64,000 nucleotides of DNA, taken from Novimethylophilus kurashikiensis (GTDB lineage: Bacteria > Pseudomonadota > Gammaproteobacteria > Burkholderiales > Methylophilaceae). Both the position numbers and the translations under genes were made by a program. Under the pieces are notes generated by a model. The model was not told the DNA's origin, did not search any database, and was given only the letters and a program-made list of their open reading frames with translations. The stretch spans positions 62,001 to 126,000 of the forward strand of contig NZ_BDOQ01000019.1 of NCBI RefSeq assembly GCF_003112435.1, in the 5' to 3' direction. Positions 26,398 through 36,439 of the stretch are shown piece by piece. Every line of letters begins with the position of its first letter. Position 1 is the first letter of the stretch.

Positions 26398-28803
26398 ATG
26401 GACGCAGTGACGACCAGCTGCTATCACTGCGGCCTCCCCGTTCCCGCCGATACTGACTTCAAGATCACCATTCTCGAAGTGCCGCGGGAGATGTGCTGCC
26501 ACGGCTGCATGGCGGTGGCCGAATCCATCGTTGAGAACGGCCTGGACGATTATTATCGCTACCGGACCGAGATGCCCAAGACGGCCGAGGATCTGGTCCC
26601 GGACGAACTGCGCAAACTCGATTTGTATGACCTGCCGGACGTGCAGAAGAGCTTTGTGCGAGCCGAGGGCGAGCATATCAAGCAGGCGTCTCTCATCCTA
26701 GAAGGTATCACTTGCGCCGCCTGTATCTGGCTTAACGAACGCCATCTCAAGCAGTTGCCCGGCGTTAAGGAAGCCAATGTCAATTACGCCTCGCACCGTG
26801 CTCGTGTCACCTGGGACGAGCGCGAGATCAAGCTCTCCACCATCCTGGCGGAGATCCGCAAGCTCGGCTACCAGGCCCATCCCTTCAACGCGCAGCAGCA
26901 GGAATCCTTGCGCAAGCAATCCCGTAAGATCGAGTTTCGCCGTATGGCGGTCGCTGGCTTGTCGACCGGACAGGTCATGATGCTGGCGGTGGCCCTGTAT
27001 GCCGGAGCCGCGCAAGGCATGGAAATCGCCACCGCGGCTTTGTTGCGCTGGTTCAGCCTGCTCATGACCGTGCCGGCCATGTTGTACTCGGCCGTACCGT
27101 TCTACCAATCGGCGGCGATGGCGCTGCGGCGCAAGCAGGTCAACATGGACGTGCCCATTGTGCTGGGTCTGCTGGCGGGGTTTGTCGGCAGCCTTTGGGC
27201 GACCTTCCGCAATGAAGGCGTAGTCTATTACGACACGCTGACCATGCTGATTTTTCTGCTGCTTTCCACGCGTTTCCTGGAGCGCAATGCACGGGAAAAA
27301 TCCGTCGAGGCGGCTGAGAACCTGCTTCGCTTGACGCCGGCCATGGCGACCAAAATCAGCGATGGGCAGTCCGAGATGGTTCCCGTTATGGACCTCCTGC
27401 CCGGCGATTTCATCCTGGCCAAACCAGGTGAAACCATCGCTGCCGACGGTCTGGTGGAAGAGGGGGCCAGCAGTGTCGACGAATCTCTATTGACCGGCGA
27501 AAGCCGCGCCTTGCCCAAGTCGATTGGCGACAAGGTCGTGGCCGGCAGCATCAATTACGAAAGCCCGCTGACGATTCGCGTGACCGAAGTTGGCGAAGAT
27601 ACCGTGCTGGCCGGCATCGCACGCTTGCTGGATCGTGCCCAGGCCGAAAAGCCGCGCATGGCACAAACGGCAGACCAACTCGCCGTCTGGTTTACCTACG
27701 TGCTGCTGGCGATCGTGGTACTGGCAGGCCTAGGCTGGTGGTATTTCAACCCTGCCAAGATTTTCGACGTGGTGCTCTCGGTGCTGGTGGTGAGCTGTCC
27801 TTGCGCGCTCTCCCTGGCGGCTCCAGCTGCGTTTGCAGCAGCGGGTTCGCATCTGGTCAAGCGGGGAGTGCTGCTGACACGCGGCCATGCCCTGGAAACC
27901 CTCGCCAAGGTCACCCACGTGGTGTTCGATAAAACCGGCACATTGACTGAAGGCAAGCCCGCGCTGGTCGCGCATCATGTTTATAGCGAGGTCGATCAAG
28001 CGCAATGCCTGCGATTGGCTGCCAGCCTGGAACAGGCTTCTGAACATCCCTTGGCAAAGAGCTTTCTCAAAGCAGTAGAAAAGTATCATTTGGCTGCCGT
28101 GGATGGCGCAGAGAATCTGCCGGGACAGGGTGTGGCTGGCTTCATTGAAGGCATTCGCTACACCTTGGGCAACGCCGCGCTCACACCGGCGCTTACCTTG
28201 CCCACCGTGGAAGGCATTCCTGGCGCCACCGTGGTTTGGCTGTGCGATCCGCGACGTGTGCTGGCGGCTTTTGTTCTGGCAGATGCTCCGCGTCCGCAAG
28301 CGGCTGAACTCATTCGTACGCTTAAAGAGCAAGGCGTGCGCGTATCCATGTTGAGCGGGGACGCACCTGAGGCGGCTACCTGGCATGCGGCAGCCTTGGG
28401 CATCGACCAGGTGTTCGGAGGGCTTTCTCCTGACGGCAAGCTCAATGAACTGATGCGTATGCAAGCCAGCGGCGAGGTGATCGCCATGGTAGGCGACGGC
28501 GTCAACGATGCCCCCGTGCTGGCCGGCGCTCCGGTATCTATCGCCATGGGTAGCGGTACGCAAATGGCGCGGGCCTCAGGCGATATCGTGCTTTTGTCGG
28601 AAAACCTCATGGAGATTGCCCACGCGCGCTACATGAGCCGTTTTACCATGAGCGTGATCCATCAGAACTTCATCTGGTCGCTGGCGTATAACCTGATTGC
28701 CGTACCGGTGGCCGTGGCCGGCTATTTGTCGCCATGGCTTGCGGCATTGGGGATGTCGGTGAGCTCGTTGATCGTAGTGCTGAATGCCCTGCGGCTGCGA
28801 TAG
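26398..28803 (+). CDS. ccoI: Copper-exporting P-type ATPase CcoI/FixI for cbb3 assembly
   Basis: 801 residues. N-terminal cysteine-rich region (MCCHGC at 32-37, with Cys8 and Cys11), then a heavy-metal domain with ITCAACIW (Cys106, Cys109). Transmembrane copper site Cys467-Pro468-Cys469, phosphorylation motif DKTGTLTEGKP (Asp511), LTGESRALPKS in the actuator, and AMVGDGVNDAPVLAGAPVSIAMGSG at the hinge. Exports copper for the CuB centre of CcoN rather than for detoxification. Begins 9 bases after the FixH-like gene. No ccoS follows, against the usual order. Confidence 0.96.
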   Translation: MDAVTTSCYHCGLPVPADTDFKITILEVPREMCCHGCMAVAESIVENGLDDYYRYRTEMPKTAEDLVPDELRKLDLYDLPDVQKSFVRAEGEHIKQASLILEGITCAACIWLNERHLKQLPGVKEANVNYASHRARVTWDEREIKLSTILAEIRKLGYQAHPFNAQQQESLRKQSRKIEFRRMAVAGLSTGQVMMLAVALYAGAAQGMEIATAALLRWFSLLMTVPAMLYSAVPFYQSAAMALRRKQVNMDVPIVLGLLAGFVGSLWATFRNEGVVYYDTLTMLIFLLLSTRFLERNAREKSVEAAENLLRLTPAMATKISDGQSEMVPVMDLLPGDFILAKPGETIAADGLVEEGASSVDESLLTGESRALPKSIGDKVVAGSINYESPLTIRVTEVGEDTVLAGIARLLDRAQAEKPRMAQTADQLAVWFTYVLLAIVVLAGLGWWYFNPAKIFDVVLSVLVVSCPCALSLAAPAAFAAAGSHLVKRGVLLTRGHALETLAKVTHVVFDKTGTLTEGKPALVAHHVYSEVDQAQCLRLAASLEQASEHPLAKSFLKAVEKYHLAAVDGAENLPGQGVAGFIEGIRYTLGNAALTPALTLPTVEGIPGATVVWLCDPRRVLAAFVLADAPRPQAAELIRTLKEQGVRVSMLSGDAPEAATWHAAALGIDQVFGGLSPDGKLNELMRMQASGEVIAMVGDGVNDAPVLAGAPVSIAMGSGTQMARASGDIVLLSENLMEIAHARYMSRFTMSVIHQNFIWSLAYNLIAVPVAVAGYLSPWLAALGMSVSSLIVVLNALRLR

Positions 28804-28818
28804 CGCAGCCCGCATTCG

Positions 28819-29523
28819 TTAAACAAGGTGTAAATCGGCGGACATCGCCTTGAGTTCGTTACGCGATTTAGCATATTCAGGACAGAGCTTTTCCACCCAG
28901 GCCCAGAATTTCGGGCTGTGATTCATTTCCTTCAAATGCGCCAGCTCGTGCGCAACCACATACTGAATGATGTGCGGCGGTGCTTGGATCAGCCGCCAGT
29001 GCAGCCTGATTTCACCACGTGAATTGCAGCTGCCCCAGCGCGTTTTTGCGTTGGAGAGAAATACGCTGGGCATCGGCACGCCCAACTTAGCAGCCAGCAG
29101 TTCCACGCGTCGCCGGAAATCCTCGATCGCGTGCTTGGCAAACCATTGGCTGACCTTGCGTTGGATCACGGCAGTGTTTGTAATATCGGGCTGGGCGACG
29201 ACGAGCGATTCGCCGTCCAGTACCGGCTGGCGATTGCGCGCATCCTGCCGAAGGCTGAGGACGATAGGCTCGCCCAAGTAGAACAACGTCGTGCCATCTT
29301 GCCACGTAACCGGTTCCGGCCGGTTCTCGCGTTCTGACAGCTTTTCGATAATCCAAGCGGATTTCTCCAGCAACAGCTGTTCCACATGGGGCCAGTGGAT
29401 GCGCTTGGGGATGTGGACGGTGAGCCCATGATCGTCGATGCGGAGGCCGATAGTACGGCGCTTGGCGCTGATCTTGAGCGTGTAGGGGATAGTGCCGGAG
29501 GGGAGTTTCAACAACTGTTGCAT
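28819..29523 (-). CDS. YgjP-like zinc metalloprotease (DUF45, WLM/M48-like)
   Basis: 234 residues. HELAHLKEMNHSPKFW near 190 gives the HExxH-type zinc site (here HELAH) with the second histidine in NHSPKFW, the pattern of the YgjP/DUF45 family. KTRWGSCNSRGEIRLHWRLI upstream is equally typical. Predicted cytoplasmic; the physiological substrate is unknown. It is convergent with ccoI, 15 bases apart. Confidence 0.9.
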   Translation of the reverse strand: MQQLLKLPSGTIPYTLKISAKRRTIGLRIDDHGLTVHIPKRIHWPHVEQLLLEKSAWIIEKLSERENRPEPVTWQDGTTLFYLGEPIVLSLRQDARNRQPVLDGESLVVAQPDITNTAVIQRKVSQWFAKHAIEDFRRRVELLAAKLGVPMPSVFLSNAKTRWGSCNSRGEIRLHWRLIQAPPHIIQYVVAHELAHLKEMNHSPKFWAWVEKLCPEYAKSRNELKAMSADLHLV

Positions 29524-29587
29524 GCGATTATCAGGCTGAAAATTTTGTCCTCGCGAAAACCTGTGAATGCAGGCGAGGCCGTCTGCG

Positions 29588-30298
29588 CTACAGGCTTTTC
29601 AGCCGTGGCATTTCGGCGGTAATCCAGGCTTCGACCTGTTTGTTCAGTTCGTCCGGTTTCATGCCTTGCGTGTCGATTGGTTTGCCGATACTCACCGTGA
29701 TTGTCCCCGGCGTTTTCAAAAAACTATTCTTGGCCCAATGCTCGCCGGCATCCAGGGCAATCGGCAAGGCCAGCGCACCGGTATGCGTGGCCAACCATGC
29801 GCCGCCGATATGGAACTTGCCGTTTTGACCCGGTGGCATACGCGTGCCTTCAGGAAATACGACCACGAAGAAGCCCTTGGCGAGCCTATCCTTACCTTGT
29901 GAAACCAGCTGTTTCAATGCTTCGCGGCCGGCGGCGCGATCGATGGCAATAGGGTTGGTCAACGCCAAACCCCAGCCGAAGAACGGAATCCACAGCAACT
30001 CGCGTTTCAGCACCCAGACTTGCGGCGGCAGGACTTTCTGGAAGGCCAGGGTTTCCCACGCCGATTGATGCTTGGAAAGCACCACACACGGCTGGTTTGG
30101 AATGTTTTCCGCACCGATCACCCGGTACTTGATGTCGCAAGTGAATTCCAGCCAACGCAGCATCGTTTTTGCCCAGATGCTGATGATGCTATAGCGGCGA
30201 TGCTGCGAGAGCGGAAACGTCAGCAGGATCAGCGTGCAGAAAACGGGCGTGAACAGCCATTGCCCCAACGCAAAAATGAACGAGCGCAGCCAGGTCAT
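29588..30298 (-). CDS. plsC: 1-acyl-sn-glycerol-3-phosphate acyltransferase
   Basis: 236 residues from ATG 30298, which overlaps the gmhB stop (ATGA); the longer open frame lies in gmhB and is not coding. Makes phosphatidic acid at the inner membrane. N-terminal hydrophobic region, then VVLSKHQSAWET: the HX4D catalytic motif appears as HX4E, a variant common in this branch. FPEGTRMPPG (near 149) binds the glycerol phosphate, and ALPIALDAGEHW follows. Confidence 0.92.
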   Translation of the reverse strand: MTWLRSFIFALGQWLFTPVFCTLILLTFPLSQHRRYSIISIWAKTMLRWLEFTCDIKYRVIGAENIPNQPCVVLSKHQSAWETLAFQKVLPPQVWVLKRELLWIPFFGWGLALTNPIAIDRAAGREALKQLVSQGKDRLAKGFFVVVFPEGTRMPPGQNGKFHIGGAWLATHTGALALPIALDAGEHWAKNSFLKTPGTITVSIGKPIDTQGMKPDELNKQVEAWITAEMPRLKSL

Positions 30299-30837
30299 GC
30301 GAATTCGCGGATGATGTACTGCGCTGCCTCGGCAAGGTCGGCAAACACCTTGGTGCCTTCGGGCAGGCCGCCGGCAGCCAGCGTGCCTTCGCCCTTGCCG
30401 GTGCGGACCAACATGGGGAGTGCGCCCAGCGGCAAGCCGGCTTGCAAGTCTCGCAGTGAATCGCCCACGCTGGGAACGCCATCCAGATCCATGCCGAAAC
30501 GGCGGGCGATTTCCTCCAGCATGCCGGGCTTGGGCTTGCGGCAAGTGCACTCGGCTTCCGCCGCATGGGGGCAGTAGAACAAGGCGTCGATGCGGCCGCC
30601 AAACTGCGCCAGTGAGCGATGCATTTTGTCATGGATGGCGTTAAGCGTCACCATGTCGAGCAACCCGCGGCTGATGCCGGATTGGTTGGTCGCCAATGCA
30701 ACCCGGAACCCGGCCTGGTTGAGCGAGGCAATCGCCTCCAGGCTGCCGGGAATAGGCTTCCATTCGTCCGGCGTCTTGATGAACTGCGGACTATCGTAGT
30801 TGATGACGCCGTCGCGATCGAGGATGACGAGTTTCAT
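30295..30837 (-). CDS. gmhB: D-glycero-beta-D-manno-heptose 1,7-bisphosphate 7-phosphatase
   Basis: 180 residues, HAD superfamily. VILDRDGVIN carries the nucleophile Asp7 and acid Asp9; ATNQSGISRG is motif II; YCPHAAEAECTCRKPKPGM is the zinc-binding loop with lysine of motif III; GDSLRDLQAG is motif IV. Removes the 7-phosphate in ADP-heptose synthesis for lipopolysaccharide. Lies 10 bases after glyS and is coupled to plsC, an arrangement common in betaproteobacteria. Confidence 0.94.
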   Translation of the reverse strand: MKLVILDRDGVINYDSPQFIKTPDEWKPIPGSLEAIASLNQAGFRVALATNQSGISRGLLDMVTLNAIHDKMHRSLAQFGGRIDALFYCPHAAEAECTCRKPKPGMLEEIARRFGMDLDGVPSVGDSLRDLQAGLPLGALPMLVRTGKGEGTLAAGGLPEGTKVFADLAEAAQYIIREFA

Positions 30838-30847
30838 GCGTTCCAGT

Positions 30848-32941
30848 TTACGCTGCCAGTTTGGAAAGGTCAGCCACGCGGTTCATGGCTTGGTGCAATG
30901 TGGCGAGCAGGCCCAGGCGATTGGCGCGCAGGGCCGCATCTTCGGCGTTGACCATGACGTTGTCGAAGAAGTCGTCCACGGGGGCCTTGAGCGCCGCCAG
31001 GGCTTGCAGCGAGGCGGTGTAGTCACCTTGCTCGAAGGCGGCGTTAGCCGTCGGCGCTACTTGGGCGAGTGCCTGGTTGAGCGCGGTTTCAGCGGCTTCT
31101 TTCAGTAGGCCGGCATCCACTTTGGCGTCTACCGTGCCTTCGACCTTCTTGAGAATGTTGCCGACGCGCTTGTTGGCTGCTGCCAGGCTTTCGGCTTCCG
31201 GCAAGGCTGCAAAGGCGCGCACGGCGGTGAGGCGCTTGGCGATATCTCCAAGTTGTTGCGGGCGCAGCGACAGCACTGCGTCTACTTCCTGAGCGCTGTA
31301 GCCTTGTTCGCGCAACAGGCCGGCAAGACGTTCGAACATGAAGTCTGCCACTTGTGTAGCGACATCTTCGGTAAAGCCACGTACACCAGCAGCGATGAAT
31401 AGCAGTGCATCAAGTTGCAACGGCAGGTCGCGCTCCATGAGGATGCGGATGACGCCGAGCGCGTGGCGGCGCAGGGCAAAGGGATCTTTGTCGCCAGTCG
31501 GAATCTGGCCGATGCCGAACAGGCCGACCAGGGTTTCCAGCTTGTCGGCCAGCGCCACGGCAATGCCGATGTTGTTGCGCGGAAGACTATCGCCGGAGAA
31601 GCGCGGTTTGTAGTGGTCTTCGATGGCATCGGCGATGTCGGTCGAGAGACCATCGTGAAGCGCGTAATAGCGGCCCATGATGCCTTGCAACTCGGGGAAT
31701 TCGCCCACCATGTCGGTTAACAGGTCGGCTTTGGATAGTGCGGCGGCCTTGCTGGCGGCTGCTTCGAGTTCCTTGCCGCCGAGTTGTGCAGCAATCGCAG
31801 CGGCGATCATTTGCACCTTTTGGCCGCGTTCGCCCTGGCTGCCCAGCTTGTTGTGGTAGACCACTTTATCCAATCCGGCCACGCGCGACTCCAGCGTCTT
31901 CTTGCGATCCTGGTCGAAGAAGAACTTGGCGTCGGCCAGGCGCGGGCGCACCACGCGCTCGTTGCCGCCGACGACGGCAGAAGCATCTTCTGGGCGAATG
32001 TTGGAGACGATGAGGAACTTGTTGGTCAGCTTGCCGTTGGCGTCCAGCAGCGGGAAGTACTTCTGGTTGGCCTTCATGGTCAGGATGAGGCACTCCTGCG
32101 GGACTTCGAGGAAGGCTTCCTCGAATTGCCCCAAGAGCACATTCGGACGCTCGACCAGCGCGGTGACTTCGTCCAGCAGTGCATCGTCCTCGATAGGCTT
32201 GAGGTTCTGCTTGGCAGCCGCTTCGGAGAGTTGGCGTACGATCTCGGCGCGACGGGCTTCAAAACCGGGAATCACGGCACCTTCGGATTCGAGCTGCGCG
32301 GCGTAGCTGTCGGCGTCCTTGAGTACGACCGGATGTTTCGCGGCTTCAAAGCGATGACCTTGTGTGCTGTTGCCAGCGGTAAGTCCCAAGGTGGAAACCG
32401 GAACAATCTCTGCCCCGTGCAGGGCAACCAGGCCGTGCGCAGGGCGCACGAAATTGACGCTGCTCCAGCCGTCGGTGAGCTGGTAGGTCATGACCTTGGG
32501 AATAGGCAGCTTGGCGAGGGCTTCTTCCAGCGCCTTTTGCAGGCCTTCTGCCAGCTTGGCGCCGGGCATGACAGTATCCAGGAACAGCACGTCGGCTTTG
32601 CCGTCGTTTTCGCGCTTGAGGTTGGGAACCACCGAAGCATCGGCACCCACAGCTGCCAGCTTCTTGAGCAACGCGGGCGTGGGTTGGCCGTTGGCATCCA
32701 CGCCGACACTGACCGGCATCAGCTTTTGCGAGACCGGCTTGTCCGCGGCCTGTGCTACGACTTCGGTGATATGCGCCGCCAGACGACGAGGCGAGGCGTA
32801 AGCGGTGACTACCGCGCCAGCACCTGCCAGTCCTTGGCTCTTGAGATTCTCCAGCAACACGCTGGAAAACGCTTCGCCCAGCTTCTTCAATGCTTTGGGC
32901 GGCAATTCTTCTACAAACAATTCGACCAGCAAGTTCTTCAT
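30848..32941 (-). CDS. glyS: Glycyl-tRNA synthetase beta subunit
   Basis: 697 residues, normal length. Binds tRNA-Gly as part of the alpha2-beta2 enzyme. N-terminal LLVELFVEELPPKALKKLG, central NQKYFPLLDANGKLTNKFLIV, FFFDQDRKKTLESRV and LADKLETLVGLFGIGQIPTGDKDPFALRR are strongly conserved marks of this subunit. Follows glyQ by 2 bases and heads gmhB and plsC. A long open frame on the opposite strand inside it is an antisense shadow. Confidence 0.98.
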   Translation of the reverse strand: MKNLLVELFVEELPPKALKKLGEAFSSVLLENLKSQGLAGAGAVVTAYASPRRLAAHITEVVAQAADKPVSQKLMPVSVGVDANGQPTPALLKKLAAVGADASVVPNLKRENDGKADVLFLDTVMPGAKLAEGLQKALEEALAKLPIPKVMTYQLTDGWSSVNFVRPAHGLVALHGAEIVPVSTLGLTAGNSTQGHRFEAAKHPVVLKDADSYAAQLESEGAVIPGFEARRAEIVRQLSEAAAKQNLKPIEDDALLDEVTALVERPNVLLGQFEEAFLEVPQECLILTMKANQKYFPLLDANGKLTNKFLIVSNIRPEDASAVVGGNERVVRPRLADAKFFFDQDRKKTLESRVAGLDKVVYHNKLGSQGERGQKVQMIAAAIAAQLGGKELEAAASKAAALSKADLLTDMVGEFPELQGIMGRYYALHDGLSTDIADAIEDHYKPRFSGDSLPRNNIGIAVALADKLETLVGLFGIGQIPTGDKDPFALRRHALGVIRILMERDLPLQLDALLFIAAGVRGFTEDVATQVADFMFERLAGLLREQGYSAQEVDAVLSLRPQQLGDIAKRLTAVRAFAALPEAESLAAANKRVGNILKKVEGTVDAKVDAGLLKEAAETALNQALAQVAPTANAAFEQGDYTASLQALAALKAPVDDFFDNVMVNAEDAALRANRLGLLATLHQAMNRVADLSKLAA

Positions 32942-32943
32942 GC

Positions 32944-33861
32944 TTATGCGGCTTTCTTTTCCAGTTGCGCCAATACTTCCTCAGCCCATTCCTTGGGCGC
33001 CATGGGGAAGCCGAGTCTTGCGCGGCTGTCGAGGTAGGCTTGCGCGACGGCGCGCGCCAAGTTGCGGATGCGGCCAATGTAGGCGGCACGCTCGGTGACC
33101 GAAATGGCGCCACGAGCATCCAGCAGGTTGAAGGTGTGCGCAGCCTTGAGGACTTGCTCGTAGGCGGGCAATGCCAGCTGTTGTTCAATCAGGTGCTTGG
33201 CCGTGCCTTCATACGCGGTAAACGCCTGCAGCAGGAATTCCACGTTGCTGTGCTCGAAGTTGTAGGTCGATTGTTCCACTTCGTTCTGGTGGAACACGTC
33301 GCCATACTTGAGGCCCGGTGCGTAGGTCAGGTCGTAGACGTTCTCCACGCCTTGCAGATACATGGCAAGACGTTCCAGACCGTAGGTGATTTCGCCGGTG
33401 ATCGGCTTGCAGTCGATGCCGCCGACTTGCTGGAAATAGGTGAATTGCGTCACTTCCATGCCGTTTAGCCATACTTCCCAGCCTAATCCCCAAGCGCCCA
33501 GCGTCGGGTTTTCCCAGTCGTCCTCGACGAAACGGATGTCGTTTTTCTTAAGATCGAAACCCAGCGCTTCCAGCGAGCCGAGATAGAGTTCCAGGATGTT
33601 TTCGGGCGCGGGCTTCAACACCACCTGGTATTGGTAGTAGTGCTGCAAACGGTTGGGGTTCTCGCCGTATCTTCCATCTTTAGGCCGGCGGCTAGGCTGC
33701 ACGTAGGCGGCTTTCCACGGCTCCGGGCCGATGGCGCGCAGGAAGGTCGCGGTGTGGCTGGTGCCTGCGCCGACTTCCATGTCGTAGGGTTGCAGCAGGG
33801 CGCAGCCTTGCTTGTCCCAGTATTGTTGCAGGGTAAGGATGATCTGCTGGAATGTGAGCAT
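32944..33861 (-). CDS. glyQ: Glycyl-tRNA synthetase alpha subunit
   Basis: 305 residues, class II catalytic subunit forming glycyl-adenylate. [20 protein letters not shown] starts the protein; the frame is open 25 codons upstream without conservation, so ATG 33861 is used. [46 protein letters not shown] and [11 protein letters not shown] are conserved. Transcribed lnt-glyQ-glyS-gmhB-plsC. Confidence 0.98.
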   Translation of the reverse strand: MLTFQQIILTLQQYWDKQGCALLQPYDMEVGAGTSHTATFLRAIGPEPWKAAYVQPSRRPKDGRYGENPNRLQHYYQYQVVLKPAPENILELYLGSLEALGFDLKKNDIRFVEDDWENPTLGAWGLGWEVWLNGMEVTQFTYFQQVGGIDCKPITGEITYGLERLAMYLQGVENVYDLTYAPGLKYGDVFHQNEVEQSTYNFEHSNVEFLLQAFTAYEGTAKHLIEQQLALPAYEQVLKAAHTFNLLDARGAISVTERAAYIGRIRNLARAVAQAYLDSRARLGFPMAPKEWAEEVLAQLEKKAA

Positions 33862-33898
33862 CGAATTGGAATTCTTAATTTCGCAAAAGGCGTTGATT

Positions 33899-35392
33899 TT
33901 ACTTCTTTTTGCGCACCCACAAAACCCCGAGTCCAAGGAAAATCAGGGCGATGGCGGGAACATTTCCCCAGAGTACATAAGGCGTCGTTCCGGCATAGCC
34001 TTGCGCCGCTCCATCGAGCGAAAGTTGCTTGAAATGGGGGGCGTGGGCGATGACCCTGCCTTCACGGTTGATGACCGCAGTAGCGCCGGTATTGGTGGCG
34101 CGCAGCACCATGCGGGCAGTTTCCAAGGCGCGTGTCATCGACATCTGCATGTGTTGGTCTGCCGCCAGCGATTCGCCATACCAGGCATCGTTGCTGACGT
34201 TGATGAGCAGGGTGGCCGCGGGGAGCTGGCGGATGATTTCCTCACCGAACACATCTTCGTAGCAAATGTTCATGGCAATTTTCTGCCCGGAAAGCGCCAT
34301 CGGCTGTTGATACTTGTCGCCGGAGGCCAGGTCGGCCAGCGGGATATGCAGCAGGTTGCGGTAGATCCAGCCGAACACGGGTTTGAATGGAATGAATTCG
34401 CCGAACGGCACCAGGTGGAACTTGCGGTATGCCTGGGTGGGCGCCGTGCCGTAGCTCAGCATGGTGTTGTAGTAGAGCGTTTCGCCGTCTTGACGCTTTG
34501 CCTCCGGTACGCCGATCAAAATATCGCCGCCCTGCGCTTTGGCGTGTTGGGCGAGTTTGTCCAGATAGTCGCGAGGCACTTCGTCCATCAGTATCGGCAA
34601 GGCCATTTCAGGCATGACGATGAGCTGGGCGTGGCTTGTTAAAGCCATATCGCGGTAGGTCTGGAAGGTTCTTACAACCTCGTCCTCACGCCATTTCAGG
34701 TCTTGGGAAATATTGCCTTGTAGCAAGCTGAATGTGAGTGGCGTCCCGACAGGATGGCTCCACTCCACATGCTTGAGTGCGGCCCCTGTGATCCAGAGAC
34801 CTAGCAGGGCAAAAGCCCATTGCTTGCGGGCTAAACGACCATGTAAAGCGCCTGCGACAATGGCTGCCGCAATGGCCGTCAACAGCGAAACGCCAAATAC
34901 GCCTAATACTGGGGCAAAGCCGGCAAGCGGGCTGTAGGGGACTTGCGAGTAGCCCATCGTGAGCCAGGGGAAACCGGTGAAAATCCACCCGCGCACCCAT
35001 TCCTGCCCGACCCACAACAATGGGGCAGCCAGTAGCGGTGCATGCGGAAAATACCTCTTCAGTGCCCAGCCGGCGCTCATCGGCAGTAAAGAGATAAAAG
35101 CGAAGAAGGCTGCTGTCGCGAAAATCGCCGCTGCTGACGGCATGCCACCGAAATCATGCAGGCTGACGTAAATCCAAGAAACCCCGGCGCCGAACAAGCC
35201 CATGCCGAAGGCGAACCCCAGTTGCATTGCATGTTTTTGCGTTTCTGCATCGCGCCAGAAATAGAACAATCCTGCCAATGCAAGGATAGGCGTCGGGTAA
35301 ATGTAGTAAGGTGCAAATCCAAACACGGAAAGCGCACCAAGTGCGGCTGTGAAGATTAGTTGAAACGTGGGATGACGTAAGAAAGTAAGCAC
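33899..35392 (-). CDS. lnt: Apolipoprotein N-acyltransferase
   Basis: 497 residues, GTG start. Adds the third acyl chain to lipoproteins in the inner membrane. Six or more N-terminal helices with the HDFGGMP motif, then a nitrilase-type periplasmic domain with the triad Glu (VMPEMALPI, about 262), Lys ([15 protein letters not shown], about 324) and Cys ([11 protein letters not shown], about 379). A final membrane helix ends in RKKK. corC, often its direct upstream neighbour, lies 1 kb away on the same strand, with mscL placed between. Confidence 0.95.
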   Translation of the reverse strand: MLTFLRHPTFQLIFTAALGALSVFGFAPYYIYPTPILALAGLFYFWRDAETQKHAMQLGFAFGMGLFGAGVSWIYVSLHDFGGMPSAAAIFATAAFFAFISLLPMSAGWALKRYFPHAPLLAAPLLWVGQEWVRGWIFTGFPWLTMGYSQVPYSPLAGFAPVLGVFGVSLLTAIAAAIVAGALHGRLARKQWAFALLGLWITGAALKHVEWSHPVGTPLTFSLLQGNISQDLKWREDEVVRTFQTYRDMALTSHAQLIVMPEMALPILMDEVPRDYLDKLAQHAKAQGGDILIGVPEAKRQDGETLYYNTMLSYGTAPTQAYRKFHLVPFGEFIPFKPVFGWIYRNLLHIPLADLASGDKYQQPMALSGQKIAMNICYEDVFGEEIIRQLPAATLLINVSNDAWYGESLAADQHMQMSMTRALETARMVLRATNTGATAVINREGRVIAHAPHFKQLSLDGAAQGYAGTTPYVLWGNVPAIALIFLGLGVLWVRKKK

Positions 35393-35465
35393 ACAGCTAG
35401 ACCGGTTATGGAAGTTTCTGCATTATAGCGGCTGACTTTGATCGTCCATGAAAGGAGAACAAGAG

Positions 35466-35921
35466 ATGTTAAAGGAGTTCAAGGAATTCGCCGTGCGCGG
35501 CAACGTGGTCGATATGGCGGTGGGTATTATCATCGGCGCATCGTTCGGATCGATCGTGAAATCCCTGGTAGACGACATCATCATGCCGCCGATAGGCCTG
35601 CTGCTGGGCAATGTGGATTTCACCAATTTGTATGTAGTACTGAAGGCGGGAGCCGGCGACGGCGTCTATACCTCGCTGGCAGAAGCCAAGAAGGCAGGCG
35701 CAGTGACCCTGAATTACGGGGTTTTCATTAATTCGGTGGTGAGTTTCCTGATTGTCGCGTTTGCCGTATTCTTGCTGGTTCGCACCATCAATCGCTTGCG
35801 CGAACAGGTAGAAACAACCGCAGAAGCCGCACCTGAAAATACCAAGGAATGCCCGCGTTGCCGTAGCACCATCCACAAGGATGCCACGCGCTGCCCGAAC
35901 TGCACGTCGGAATTGGGCTGA
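35466..35921 (+). CDS. mscL: Large-conductance mechanosensitive channel with C-terminal zinc ribbon
   Basis: 151 residues from ATG 35466, with AAAGGAG upstream (an ATG six codons before is not favoured). Releases solutes under osmotic downshock. [25 protein letters not shown] and the second helix [18 protein letters not shown] are normal MscL. Instead of ending near 136, the protein continues with two CxxC pairs (Cys129/Cys132 and Cys143/Cys146), a zinc-ribbon-like tail on the cytoplasmic side. Single gene between two leftward operons. Confidence 0.95.
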   Translation: MLKEFKEFAVRGNVVDMAVGIIIGASFGSIVKSLVDDIIMPPIGLLLGNVDFTNLYVVLKAGAGDGVYTSLAEAKKAGAVTLNYGVFINSVVSFLIVAFAVFLLVRTINRLREQVETTAEAAPENTKECPRCRSTIHKDATRCPNCTSELG

Positions 35922-35956
35922 GGTAAATCCAGGCCTTGGATCTAGCCCCTGGCAAC

Positions 35957-35992
35957 AAAAAGCCGCTGCTGTAATGGCAGCGGCTTTTTTAT
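35957..35992 (+). terminator. Bidirectional terminator after mscL
   Basis: AAAAAGCCGCTGC / GCAGCGGCTTTTTT around a short loop. It ends mscL and directly abuts the stop of the convergent gene at 35993. Confidence 0.9.
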
Positions 35993-36388
35993 TTAGAATA
36001 CGTTGGCGCGATCGAGCGATGAAGGCGTAAACGCAGAATCCGGCGGCGTGGGCTGATCTTCACCGGTGTCTTCGTCTTCGTTGTTGATCAATACGATATT
36101 GGCGACCTTGGTGCCGACGAAATCGAGTTCCGTCGTCTTGTAATACTGGCCGTCGTCGCCTGTGGTGACGCCGTGATAGTGCCAGATCGAGCCGACGACC
36201 TGGCCATCGTCGTCCTTGATGTCGTATTGATAGGCGGGGTCGCCCAGCAATTCGGCGATTTCGGACTGTTGCAGGGTCTGGACGGTGTCTACGAAGTCCT
36301 GCTCTTTTTCCGGAATCGCCTCGACAGAGGCTGCAAAGGCGGGGCCGGCTATCGCCAGCGCGATCAGAGGTGTCCAGCGAGTCGTCAT
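35993..36388 (-). CDS. Exported small protein, possibly BamE/SmpA-like fold
   Basis: 131 residues. Signal peptide TRWTPLIALAIAGPAFA, no lipobox. The mature part begins KEQDFVDTVQTLQQSEIAELLGDPAYQYD and goes on to WHYHGV ... LDFVGTKVANIVLI. The pattern helix, xLGxP, W-x-Y strand, and final strand with xxVxxI is what BamE-like domains show, but I do not recognise the family. The tail is acidic and Pro-rich (NNEDEDTGEDQPTPPDS), probably disordered. Confidence 0.65.
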   Translation of the reverse strand: MTTRWTPLIALAIAGPAFAASVEAIPEKEQDFVDTVQTLQQSEIAELLGDPAYQYDIKDDDGQVVGSIWHYHGVTTGDDGQYYKTTELDFVGTKVANIVLINNEDEDTGEDQPTPPDSAFTPSSLDRANVF

Positions 36389-36439
36389 TTGAAGCTCCCT
36401 ATCGAGTAGAAGTCCAATATGTGACGTCGAAAAAACGGG

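Noticed and set aside
30068-30085. PlsC HX4E as a sign of an inactive enzyme
   Set aside because: HX4E in place of HX4D is a recurring variant in PlsC of this lineage, and the EGTR motif is intact.
31784-33037. 417-codon plus-strand frame inside glyS/glyQ
   Set aside because: Antisense to two certain, fully conserved genes; no ribosome site or domain.
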